A stretch of DNA of 12,500 bases from Anaeromyces robustus (Eukaryota > Neocallimastigomycota > Neocallimastigomycetes > Neocallimastigales > Neocallimastigaceae), in assembly GCA_002104895.1 (NCBI GenBank), contig MCFG01000133.1:1-12500 (forward strand). Reading direction: 5' to 3'. This document shows, one piece after another, positions 1 through 9,182 of this stretch; position 1 is the first letter of the stretch, and the number at the start of each line of letters is the position of its first letter. The translations under genes were made by a program, and so were the position numbers. Below the pieces are notes generated by a model that was not told the origin of the DNA, did no database searches, and saw only the letters and a list, made by a program, of their open reading frames with translations.

Positions 1-3000
1 TCTTGAATAAGACATGCCGTTAAATGGGCTAAGGAATTTTTATCTACAATTGTATCAGCATCAACCATCATTATACTTTCATAAACATCAGCATGAACTC
101 CTGTTAATTCATAAATTTTTGTAAATAAATCAAAATCAAATTCTGTCATACGTTCATTAAACATCACTCGACTTAAAAATCCTAATAAAAGTATTTGTGA
201 ATCACGTTTACCACGATTTCCTGGTTTAGGAGATCGATTTGGTCCAATTCTTTCTGATTCTGTACCACATTTAATAATACCTATCATTGGAACTTTACGA
301 CTATAGGCATTAATAGCATAACGATACCATCCTGCATAAATTTGAGCCATATTATGACGTTTTTGTCCTTCAGCAATAGCAACATAACTTTTAGGTTCTT
401 GTGGTCCTCGATCATAATAACTACTACCATTTCCTGGATCAACCATATCAATAACTATATCTGGTGTATATTCATCATTACCTTCTCCTTTCACTAAACC
501 ATCACATATAACTACAATTAATTTAAGTGAATCTGGATATTCTGTATTGGAAAGTGAATCTAATGTATTGGCAATACCATCATGTCCTTCTGAATAACAT
601 GTAACTAAAAGAATAGTATGAAGAAGATCATTTACAGTAGAACTAGCATTTAAAGGTCCTCCAGAAGATTTTTCATTATTATTACTAAGGCTTGTGTTAT
701 TATTATTACCATTATTATTACCACTATTATTATTAATACTATTCAAAGTACTATTACTACTACTATTAAATAGTATAGATTTTGATTTATAATCATTCAC
801 AGAACTACCAATTGGGGAAGAATAACGATTATTATTAGATACTGAAAAACTATGACCATTAACTACCATACTTTTACGTTTATTTGTAAGAGTAGCTGGA
901 GATGATGGAATAATTTCATCATCAAGTATACCCATATCTGGTAAAGTAGGTTCTGGTAAAGTTTTAATAGTACCATTAATTAATGGATTATTAGAATTAG
1001 CTAAAAGTGAAGAAGGAGAACTATTATTACTCATTTGATTATTAAATATACTATTTAAAGTAGGTGTATTACATATAGTTCCCTTTTTATTTAAAACACT
1101 ATTCATAAATCCTGGAGAACTACTAGCACTACCTGTTGGATTCCAATTAATACTAATACTATTTCTTTTTTTATGAGAATTTATATCAGATAATGATGAA
1201 ATTGAAACGGAATCTGCTCTAAATGGATTTGGATATTTTGGTACCATATCTAATGTACTACTATTACTTTTACTAATATTTAAACGTGATCCTTCACCTG
1301 GCATTGGCGTTGAAAAACGACTTGTCATACTTTTACGATTTTGTTGTTTTAAAGTTGATGCCATTCTATCCATAGATGAAATATTCTTAAGGGTTGTATT
1401 CCTTTTTTCTAATTTTTCGTCATTATTATTATTATTTTCATTATCATTATCATTATCATTATCATAATACTTTTCTTTTTCTCTTTCTTCCTTTTCTTCT
1501 TCATTACTTAAAATATTATTATTTTTATCATTAAAATTACTATTATTACTGTTATTATCACCGTTATTACTGTTATTATTATTATTATTATTATTACTGT
1601 TATTATTAATTAATGTAGACATACTATCACGTATTGTATTTCTTTTATTATTATTGAAAAGAATACTTCCATTATTACTTCCTCTATTTTTACTTTCTTT
1701 TTCATTAATATTATCTAATTTCAGAGATTCAGAATAATAGGTATTACGACGTTCTTTTTCACTAATTTTTTTAATATAACCATAACGATCTCCCATAGGC
1801 CATTTTAAAAACCAACTGAAAATAATAGCCATACAAAATTTAATTATAATTACTCCAATAACAAAAATTAAAGTTAATACAAGGAAAATATTACTAATAA
1901 TACAACCTGAAGTAGTTTTACCAATTATACCTACTTTATACATTTCATTCATACATTTTATTGCTTTTTTATTATTTGAATTTTTTGACATAGAATAGGT
2001 AATATCTAAAGAATTACGATTTCTAATAATATTATCTAAATCATTAGAATATTTAGCATCAGGATGAGCAGTTGAAAGAAAATCCGTTAAATCAAGGACA
2101 TTACCATTATAAACAACAAGCATTCTTTCATGTTTTAATTTTTCTAAATCATTCCAATTATAATAAACTTTTCCAACTTTTTTAGTTTGTATTTCTGGAT
2201 TAGAAACTACATCATTTATAGTATAACATGTATTATCCATTTGTTGTTCTACTGAAAGGGATTTATTAATAATATATGAGGTACATTGATGACCATTAAA
2301 AGTATTTCCTATGATATTTTCACATTCACTTTTCATTTTATTATTAATATCAAAAAATAATTGACCTATATCATAACCATTAGATTGACCAATAACACTA
2401 TGAAGTCTATTTTTACTATCATAATTAGGAATATAAATATCATAGGAAATACCATGAATAGAATAAGCTGAATCTTTATAATGAATTTTATCATCATTTT
2501 TACTACAAATAATCATTTTCATACCAAAAGTGAAAAATCCAGAAATAAGACATATGAATAATATAATAGTACAAAGTGTTACTTTTTCTCTCCAAGCTTG
2601 TTGAATTTCTGGATCTGTTTTATGACAACGATCTAAACAAATTTTTGGTATATAAAAAGTACATGCTCTTGAAACCATACTCCACCATCTATTTTTAAAT
2701 GATTTTTTAGGAGGAGGATGAGATGTAAAACTATCATCTAAACTTTTATCACTTAAATCAGGATCAATTGCATGTTTTTTAACATAAAAATTACTTTGAC
2801 GTTTTAATTGTTCACGTTTTTCTTGTTCTCTAAATTTTTGAAGTTCAAAATCTTCATCAGTATAAAGTTGAGTATTATTATTATTAATATCATTTTCCAT
2901 AATAATATAATTAGAATTATCACGAGCATAATTTTTATATTTATTAATACGTTTAGAACGTTCTGGTTTTATAAGTGAACGTTTTCTACGTATACCTGAT

Positions 3001-3511
3001 AATGAAGTATTACCATTATCATTTTGACCTTCTTCAAGATGACGACTATCATTAACATCAAGATATTTTATATGTTTATTTTCCTTATTCTTCTTCTTTT
3101 TTTTATGATGTTCTGGATTTGGTGGTTTATAAAATGTAGATGTTGGATTTAATGGATATGGTGGTTTTTTAGCATTAAAACGTTCTCTTGTAGAACTTGA
3201 TATGGTATAACTTTCATTAGATGTTGATTTTTCAGTTAATTCTTGTTCAGGACAATTATCTTGGTAATAGTTACAATTTTGATATTCTTCATTATTATTA
3301 TTACCGTTATTATTTTGATTTCCATTAAACTGATTATTATTATGATTATTATTATTATCATTATTATTATTATCAATATAACATTGATAATTATTAATTG
3401 TTATATCATTTAAACTTGAAATTTGTAAAGGATTAAACTGATCATTCTTTTTTACAGTAGAAGAATCAAATATTATACCAGACAATTGATTATTATCATT
3501 ATAATATTCAT
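1..3511 (-). CDS. Exon 4 of chitin synthase: membrane segments, cytochrome b5-like region, start of GT2 domain
   Basis: The frame is open over about 1,170 codons to the window edge. An ATG at 3518-3516 lies in this frame, and a single-exon model could start there, but it sits in the predicted acceptor (AG at 3513-3512). The exon opens with Asn/Asp/Gln-rich sequence, then basic and proline-containing stretches (KKPPYPLNPTSTFY; KKKKKNKENK). Next come QQAWREKVTLC at about 2580-2620, a helix at 2505-2583, the family-typical SAYSIHGISYDI near 2440-2475, the b5-like VVYNGNVLDLTDF at about 2090-2130, and a GCIIS-led hydrophobic region at about 1800-1905. A low-complexity linker fills about 640-1790, including DNDNDN and EEEKEEREKEK. 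GT2 begins near 635 (HTILLVTCYSEG), and DAD is at 54-62. The last complete codon is 3-5. Codons are strongly A/T-ending. No internal stop or net frameshift was found. Confidence 0.93.
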
Positions 3512-5088
3512 CTAACATATGATATATTAATTAATAAATAATATTTAGATATATTTTTTAATTTAAAATAAAATAAAAATGAAATAAAAAAAATGTTTTA
3601 AATAATCATATATATTTTTCTTATTTTAAGAAATACTTACCATTTTTATAATTTTTAAAAATACTAGTATTTTGATATTGATCATTATTATTAACTATTG
3701 TTCTATTATTTATACTACTTTGATAATTATTACTATTATTGTTAAGATGACTAATAATATTATTACTTATACTTGAATAAACATTATTAGATGATTGAAT
3801 ATTATTTCCTATATTATTTAGAATATTTTCTGAATTATCACCATTACAATAATCACTCTGGTATTGTTGAATATCAATGGATGAAAGTGATGGATTAATT
3901 ATTTCAGTATCAACAATATTTTGACTAATGGTTGTGGTATCATTACAATCAGATGTTTCATCATAATTATCTATTATAATTATAATAAATATAGATATAA
4001 ATATTTAATTTATTATTATTATTATTATTTTTTCGATTATTTTTTTTTAGATTTTTTTTACTAAAATTTATAGATATTATTTACAAAGATATTATTTTAT
4101 ATTACCATATTTATTCTTTTGTTCATTGAAAGGAGAATTATTACCCGTATAATAATCATTAAACTGTTGATGATGATTTTTATTTCCATTATAATTATTA
4201 CATTTAAATGACGAATTCTTTTTAGTCATTTTACTATTTGATGGATTTATTATATTATTATAATAATTGTTATTATCATTGTTGTTATTTTTAGCATCAT
4301 TTTCAATTGGGGTAAAAGATTGAGGAGAATTTTGAATGTTTTCAAAGTAATAATTTTCATTATTCATTTTATAATTAAGATTTTCTTGGATTTTTTTACT
4401 TCCATGACGAATAGAAGAATTTCTACTACTATTTTTATTATTTTGTGGATTTGATAAATCATTACTATCATTAGGAAGTTGATACGGTAAAATATCTGGA
4501 AGTCCATAAATAGATGATGGATAGTAAAGTAACGATTGTCTATTATTTTTAATGTTATTATTATTATTATTATAATTATCAGTATTATTATTGTTGTTGC
4601 TATTTTTTGCATTGTTATTGATATAAGTATTATTATTGTTATTACTATAATTATTATTATTAATCATAGATGGTGCTGATGTATCAATCATATTACTATT
4701 AATTATATTGTTATTACTGTTATTGTTATTATTATTGTTATTATTATTATTATTATTATTATAGCTCATAGAATTATAATTATTGTTATTATTATCATTA
4801 ATTATTGAATCAGTTAAAATAGTATTAGATGCATAATTTGTAGTAGTACCATTCTTTCTGGATTTTGATTTACTTTTATTTCCTTTTTTATTTTTATTTT
4901 TACTTTTACTTTTATTAATTTTTTTAGCATTGGTATCATTCTGAGCAACCTCATAATTTAAAATTGAAGTAGAAGCATTATTTATATCATTTGAATTAAT
5001 ATTATTATCGTCAAAAGAAAAAGTTTCAATGGTATTAGAAAATGAAACTGTGGAATGACCATTATTATTAGCAAATACTGAACCATAT

Positions 5089-5140
<52 letters not shown>

Positions 5141-5164
5141 TAATCTCATCATTAATATTATTGA

Positions 5165-5203
<39 letters not shown>

Positions 5204-5250
5204 TTTTTTTGGTTTTATATGCTTTTTTAGTGTTCTTACTACTAGTATAA

Positions 5251-5291
<41 letters not shown>

Positions 5292-5318
5292 AATATTATT
5301 ATCTAAATTAGTATTATA

Positions 5319-5354
<36 letters not shown>

Positions 5355-5805
5355 GCTAATATTATTACTACTGAAATTATTATTATTATTATCATTATTA
5401 TTATTATCATTATAATTATTGTCATTATAATCATTTATATTACTCATATCATTAATTTTATTAATAATATCTAAATAACTAGTATTAATATTATCATTAT
5501 TTAATATATTATCATGATAACTATTATTCATGGAATATAAATTAGATATTTGACTAGTATCTACTGATAAATTAGTTATACTTGGTGAAAAAGATCTATT
5601 TCTAACTTTTTTAGCTTTCTTTTGTCTAGATTTAGAACGAGTTTTTCTAGAATCAAGTGAATGACCACGACGAGTACCATTCATTTCCTCAGCCCAACGA
5701 TTAGATGGTCTTGATGGACGTTCATTTATTTTGTATTGATTATTGACATTATTATTGTTACTTATATTATAATATTCTATTATTTTTATTATTATTATAT
5801 AGAAA

Positions 5806-5837
<32 letters not shown>

Positions 5838-6319
5838 GATTAATTATTATATAACAATATTTTTATTGAAATTAAAATAATATATTATTGTAAATATATA
5901 TATATAATAATTCTTTTTTTTTACCATTTTGATTGGGTGGTATAATATAATTTTGGGTATTATTATAAATAAGAATGGAAGATGGTTCTGTAATGGTAGA
6001 TGTTTCTGTATATTCACTAAATTGATCTGTTGGAACATCTGATTCAGTAGTATAAATACTATTATAATGATTTCCTGGTATACCAGAAGATTCAGAGGTA
6101 TAATCACTATATTGTTCAATAGGTATTTCAGAGGTTACAGTACTTGTGGTATAACTATCTTCTTCAGATTGGGTATTAGAAGTAGTAGTAGTAGTAGTGG
6201 TGGTATTGGTATTAGTGGTATAATATGAAGATGAAGTTTCATATAAACTTTTATATTTATATTCTAAATAATCATTATCTCTTTTACTACTATTACTACT
6301 ACTATTACTATTATTATTG

Positions 6320-6362
<43 letters not shown>

Positions 6363-6659
6363 TAAATTATCAATATTTGAAGAAGACATAGAATGAGGTA
6401 TGTAATCCTCTGAATAATTAACATTTGATGAAGGAATTCTTTGAGTGTTACTATAAGTTATAGAAGATTTTAATTTTGAATTTTTTTGTTTTGAAGGTAA
6501 AGCAACAGAAGCTGAATGTATTGGTTTATTATTTTTATTCTTGTTTTTTTTATCTAATAAAGTATTTTCAAGTAAAATATTCATTTCTTTTGAAAGTTCA
6601 TCTGCCATGGACTTTCTATTATTACTTTTCTTTTTATGATATGGTATTGAAGAAGACAT
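1..6659 (-). CDS. Chitin synthase, class IV (CHS3-like, division 2), 4 exons, 3' end outside window
   Basis: This enzyme is a GT2-family chitin synthase, which at the plasma membrane polymerises UDP-GlcNAc into chitin for the cell wall. The model joins 6659-5925, 5776-4106, 3970-3641 and 3511-<1, giving about 2,081 residues in the window once a 2-base frame break in exon 1 is corrected. Order along the protein: Asn/Ser-rich N-terminus (about 1-1,180), QQAWREKV then a membrane helix (about 1,220), a cytochrome b5-like segment (about 1,370-1,430), two closely spaced hydrophobic stretches (about 1,448-1,480), an Asn/Ser-rich linker (about 1,485-1,870), and GT2 from about 1,870 with TCYSEG, VICDGLVKGEGND, TPDI and MMVDADT. 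No myosin motor is seen in the visible part, which argues for class IV over class V/VII. The EDR and QRRRW catalytic motifs would lie beyond the edge. Domain assignment is firm. The joining of exons 1-3 is inferred from splice sites and matching phase. Confidence 0.85.
3512..3640 (-). other. Intron 3 of chitin synthase (129 bp)
   Basis: The donor AATG|GTAAGT at 3640 is a full consensus. The acceptor ATATGTTAG ends at 3512 and is the only AG in the last 45 or so bases. The phase is 1, making a split GAT codon. Possible branch sequences (TTAATTAAT, ATCTAAAT) lie 20-45 bases before the acceptor. Confidence 0.8.
3641..3970 (-). CDS. Exon 3 of chitin synthase: Asn/Ser/Gln-rich N-terminal region
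   Basis: This 330-bp stretch (110 codons) is open between an AG acceptor (3972-3971) and a GTAAGT donor starting at 3640. It carries a single leading GAT codon split G|AT across each junction. The encoded sequence is polar and disordered-looking: DNYDETSDCNDTTT, then IINPSLSSIDIQQYQ, then Asn/Ser/Ile-rich sequence ending in FKNYKN. There is no recognisable domain. No ATG explains it as a separate gene and it is closed off upstream by in-frame stops in the intron, so it is read here as an internal exon. Its length is a multiple of three, so skipping it would keep the frame. Confidence 0.75.
3971..4105 (-). other. Intron 2 of chitin synthase (135 bp)
   Basis: The donor TATG|GTAATA starts at 4105 and is weaker than GTAAGT. 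The acceptor TATAATAG ends at 3971. The phase is 1, making a split GAT codon. Reading straight through the donor meets a stop after GNIK, so splicing is needed to reach exon 3. Confidence 0.7.
4106..5776 (-). CDS. Exon 2 of chitin synthase: poly-asparagine region with basic Ser/Lys/Arg clusters
   Basis: This 1,671-bp exon (557 codons) is open throughout. The open frame extends upstream to an ATG at 5810, but those first residues (FFYIIIIKII) are the acceptor tract of intron 1. After EYYNIS comes a more complex stretch, NERPSRPSNRWAEEMNGTRR, then a basic Ser/Arg/Lys cluster at 5580-5672. Long Asn runs follow (about 12-15 residues each; 15 at 5091-5135). A second Lys/Ser cluster at about 4850-4926 (KSKSKNKNKKGNKSKSK) comes next, then mixed polar sequence with SSIYGLPDILPYQLPNDS and a C-terminal part rich in Asn, Ser and Pro (QNSPQSFTPIEN, NNSPFNEQKNKY). 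No membrane helix or catalytic domain is visible. It could be read as a separate hypothetical gene. The matching splice sites and phases at both ends favour an internal exon. Confidence 0.75.
4539..5440 (-). repeat. Coding AAT/AAC trinucleotide tracts (poly-Asn) in exon 2
   Basis: Successive TTA/ATT tracts on the plus strand read as AAT codons on the minus strand. The main tracts lie at about 5091-5135, 5168-5201, 5250-5290 and 5318-5354, with shorter ones around 4716-4761 and 4556-4615. In the other minus-strand frames they read as poly-Ile or poly-Ile/Leu, which explains the shadow reading frames here. Interruptions by GAT, AGT, TAT and AAC keep the tracts from being pure. Confidence 0.85.
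5777..5924 (-). other. Intron 1 of chitin synthase (148 bp)
   Basis: The donor reads AAAATG|GTAAAA at 5924 and the acceptor AATAATAG at 5777. The phase is 1: the exon ends in G and the next begins with AA, giving GAA. The intron is almost pure A+T and contains alternating AT runs (about 5812-5836). Another AG nearby, at about 5762-5761, would give the wrong phase. Confidence 0.7.
5925..6659 (-). CDS. Exon 1 of chitin synthase: start codon, Lys-rich head, Ser/Thr-rich tail, one frame break
   Basis: The start is the ATG at 6659-6657 in an AAAATGTC context, preceded by a purine-rich leader and a TATA-like box. The first part reads MSSSIPYHKKKSNNRKSMAD, then a possible short helix (ELSKEMNILLENTLLDKK), then Lys/Asn/Ser-rich sequence to about 6362. 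There the starting frame runs into an Ile-coding reading of the AAT tract and stops at 6264. A different frame carries on as poly-Asn, then KRDNDYLEYKYKSLYE, a Thr-rich stretch, three related 15-residue repeats (5995-6129) and YIIPPNQN, ending phase 1 at 5925. The exon is 735 nt, where 733 nt would give an unbroken frame. The two halves may be joined by an assembly error, a true mutation or an unrecognised small intron. Confidence 0.65.
5995..6129 (-). repeat. Three tandem 15-residue protein repeats in exon 1
   Basis: Read on the minus strand in the downstream exon 1 frame, 45 residues split into EIPIEQYSDYTSESS, GIPGNHYNSIYTTES and DVPTDQFSEYTETST. Shared features are Ile/Val-Pro at positions 2-3, Gln/His-Tyr/Phe at 6-7 and a closing Tyr-Thr-Ser/Thr-Glu group. 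The DNA copies have diverged, so the repeat is old rather than recent. Confidence 0.6.
6300..6362 (-). repeat. Coding AAT microsatellite with adjoining AT run, site of the exon 1 frame break
   Basis: On the minus strand the sequence goes from GATAATTTA through an AT run into about 11 AAT units, then AAC, AAT and AGT codons. Upstream sequence is coding in one frame and downstream sequence in another. Removing one AT dinucleotide from the AT run would restore a continuous frame (Asn-Leu-Ile-Tyr then poly-Asn). Slippage-prone sequence of this kind is a common place for indels, real or technical. Confidence 0.75.
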
Positions 6660-6732
6660 TTTGCTCTCTTTACTTTTTTTTTATTTTCTTTTCTTATTTT
6701 ATTTTATTCTGAATAAAATTAATTTATAGAGA
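6660..6732 (-). promoter_or_regulatory. Putative core promoter and 5' leader of the chitin synthase
   Basis: On the minus strand a TATA-like CTATAAAT lies at about 6722-6730, some 65 bases before the ATG. It is followed by A/G-rich leader sequence that ends AAAGAGAGCAAAATG. In DNA this A+T-rich a TATA match is weak evidence on its own; its distance and the purine-rich leader add some support. Confidence 0.35.
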
Positions 6733-6782
6733 TTTTATTTTATTTCTTAATATTTAAAAATACTAAACCTTTTATATATATA

Positions 6783-6805
6783 ATCTTAATTTATCAAATT
6801 AAGAT
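6783..6805. repeat. Inverted repeat, 9-bp arms, 5-base loop
   Basis: ATCTTAATT (6783-6791) and AATTAAGAT (6797-6805) are perfect reverse complements around TATCA. The repeat lies about 125-145 bases upstream of the chitin synthase ATG, so it could be a palindromic protein-binding site; chance is also plausible in A/T-only sequence. Confidence 0.5.
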
Positions 6806-7888
6806 AATCTATTTATATTACTATGTTTCTCAAATAACAAATATAAAAGTAATTTTTTTAATTAATCTTTTGACAATATTTAATAATATTGAATATTTAA
6901 ATTTGATTTGCTTTAAGTATGATAAAAAAATAATATAAAAAAAAGAGATTTTAAATAGAATGATTAAATTATATTACAAAATATTATTTCAAATTATTAA
7001 TTATATATAAATATTTACAAAATAAAATATTCACTTATTATTATGTTAAAATTGTAAAAATTAAAAAAGAAAAGAAAGAAAGAAAATAATATTTTTCAAA
7101 TTTGAATAAAAATATTATTTTTCAAAGAAAGATTAAAAAAAAAAGATTTTTAAATATTTTTTTAATTAAATAATTAATTTATTTTATATATTGAATTAAA
7201 TTATTTTTATTATACATATATTTTTTTTACCTATTTTCTTTCCATACTAAAAAAATTTTTTTTTAAAAAAAAATTAAATTATATATATATTTAAGTATTT
7301 AAATTATAATTACTTTTAAAATATTAATAAAAAGATTAAAAAAAAAAAAAAGTCATTTCGTGAACCTTAATTAAAATTTTAAAGAATAGTATTTTATTAA
7401 TAATAATTTTTTCTTTCATAATATTTTAATCCTATTTTCAGATTTAATTTTAATATATTATTAACTTATAAAACTTATATATTATTTGATATATTTTAAA
7501 TATAAAATGATAACGATAAATCAATGAATTATAAAAAATAAAAAAAAAAGTAATAATATTATATTTAAAATTCTTTTTATATATATATTTAAATAAAAAA
7601 TAATTTCGACGAAAAAAAAAAAAAAACTTTAATATAAACTATCATATATAATAATTTTTTTTTTAAAAAAAAATAAAAAAATAAAAAATGAATGTGATTA
7701 TTATTATTAATGAATTAACATTAAATAATAATAAAATATAATAATATTTCTCATTAGTATTTAAATATAAAATAAAATAATAAGTTATTTTAGCCCTCTT
7801 TTTTTTTTTTTACAAAAAAAAATATTACTATATATTATTATTATATTATTATTAAATAAACTATATTTACTTCATAAAATTATATTTA

Positions 7889-7928
7889 ATATTACTAATA
7901 TTATTAATAATAATACTATTAGTAATAT
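7889..7928. repeat. Inverted repeat, 12-bp arms, 16-base loop
   Basis: ATATTACTAATA (7889-7900) pairs with TATTAGTAATAT (7917-7928). The loop is itself made of AAT/ATT units. No gene or transcript is evident around it. Confidence 0.55.
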
Positions 7929-8301
7929 AAATTCAATAAAAAATAAAAAAAAAAAAATGTGTATTTGTAAATTCAAAAATTATTAATTCTATAATATAAA
8001 TTTTTTATTAAATGTATCATTTACTTTTTTTATTATTATATTATTATATCATTATTGATTAATTAATAAATTACAATATAAAAAAAAATTATATATTTTT
8101 TAATATTATAATTAAACTCTTATTTAATTATTTAATTTTATTTATATAATTAATATTTATGTTAGATATATTATATTATTTTAATTATATATAAATATTT
8201 TCAATTTTAATTAAATATATAATTATTGAAAAGTATATATTAATATTTAATTTTTTTTTAAATGTTACAGATAGATGATAATATATTTAATAGAAAATAA
8301 T

Positions 8302-8332
8302 TACTAATTTTAATTTATAATTAAAATTAGTA
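8302..8332. repeat. Inverted repeat, 14-bp arms, 3-base loop
   Basis: TACTAATTTTAATT (8302-8315) and AATTAAAATTAGTA (8319-8332) are perfect reverse complements separated by TAT. It is a tight hairpin or cruciform candidate with no associated gene. Confidence 0.6.
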
Positions 8333-8494
8333 TAAAATTAAATAATTTATTTTATTTTATATTTAATAATTATTATTTTATACTTTTACATTAATTAGTT
8401 CTTAATTATTATAGATATACATAATTAAAAAATTATTGATTTTTTACAACGATAAATTACTCATTCCATGAAAAAAATTCTTTTTACTGAATTG

Positions 8495-8523
8495 TTTTTT
8501 TTTTTTTTTTTTTTCATTATTAG

Positions 8524-8549
<26 letters not shown>
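8495..8549. repeat. 20-base T run followed by a TTA tract
   Basis: Twenty consecutive T (8495-8514) are followed by CATTATTAGTA and a pure ATT/TTA run to about 8549. This is a simple-sequence patch in the spacer, with no coding context. Confidence 0.85.
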
Positions 8550-8555
<6 letters not shown>

Positions 8556-8828
8556 TACTTTTTTATTTTTTTTTTTATTTTTATAATACATAATTATTAA
8601 TTTAACAAAACATATATTTTATTAATAATTAAAAAAAATTTAATTTAATATAATAAAAATAATTAAAAAATAATTATTCCATTTTTTTTAATTAAATATT
8701 TTAATTAAATTTTAATTTTAAACTTTTTTTTTTACATATAGAAAAAAAATTTTTTTTAAAATATTAAATTGTTAAGTTTTAATATTTTAATAAATTATTT
8801 TACATATTTGATATTATTTGATTATACT

Positions 8829-8853
8829 TTTTATTTTATTTTATTTTATTTTA
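8829..8853. repeat. (TTTTA)5 pentanucleotide tract
   Basis: Five TTTTA units with A at 8833, 8838, 8843, 8848 and 8853, then a degenerate continuation. It is non-coding. Confidence 0.8.
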
Positions 8854-9148
8854 TATTATTTTATTTCTTTTTATTATTATAATTTTATAATCTTATTCCT
8901 ATTTTACTTTAATTCAATATTATATTTTATCTTTTTGAGTTTTTTTACATTAATTTAAATGATAATTATTAGAAATAACGTTTATACTATTATAATGGCA
9001 ATGTAATTGTAAAAAAACTTTTTATAAAGCTTATCGATTATAGTATTTTAATAATTTAAATATTAACATATATATTTTTATAGTTTAGATAAAAATATAT
9101 ATTTAAAAAAAAAAAAACTAGGTAAAAACATCACGTATATTATTTGTA

Positions 9149-9182
9149 AAATTTTTATTACTCTTATTAGTAATAAAAATTT
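9149..9182. repeat. Inverted repeat, 14-bp arms, 6-base loop
   Basis: The arms at 9149-9162 and 9169-9182 are perfect reverse complements (ending ATTACT and starting AGTAAT) around CTTATT. Weaker pairing continues outward (AACATCAC at about 9127-9134 against GTGAAATGTT at about 9183-9192, with mismatches), so the full stem may be longer. Confidence 0.6.

Noticed and set aside
1-3511. Class V/VII chitin synthase with myosin motor, or a dictyostelid gene
   Set aside because: No P-loop or myosin motor sequence is present upstream in the reconstructed exons. The QQAWREKV, b5-like and TCYSEG order is that of fungal class IV enzymes, which dictyostelids are not known to have.
4364-5254. Minus-strand open frames at 4364-4612 and 4982-5254 rich in Ile
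   Set aside because: They are out-of-frame readings of the AAT tracts of exon 2; poly-Ile is simply poly-Asn shifted by one frame.
5087-5354. CRISPR-like or satellite array from the regular repeats
   Set aside because: The repeats are trinucleotide codon tracts inside an open frame, with no direct repeat/spacer structure.
5764-5810. ATG at 5810 as the start of an independent poly-Asn protein
   Set aside because: The first eleven or so residues are the hydrophobic reading of an intron acceptor tract, and a phase-matched donor exists upstream at 5924. Kept as an alternative only.
5847-6119. Minus-strand open frame of 90 codons
   Set aside because: It overlaps the Ser/Thr-rich end of exon 1 in another frame and runs through the intron 1 donor; its composition (Ile/Leu/Asn/Tyr) is typical of a shadow.
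6476-6712. Plus-strand open frame of 78 codons
   Set aside because: It is antisense to the start of exon 1; its Phe/Tyr-rich product reflects Lys/Asn codons on the other strand.
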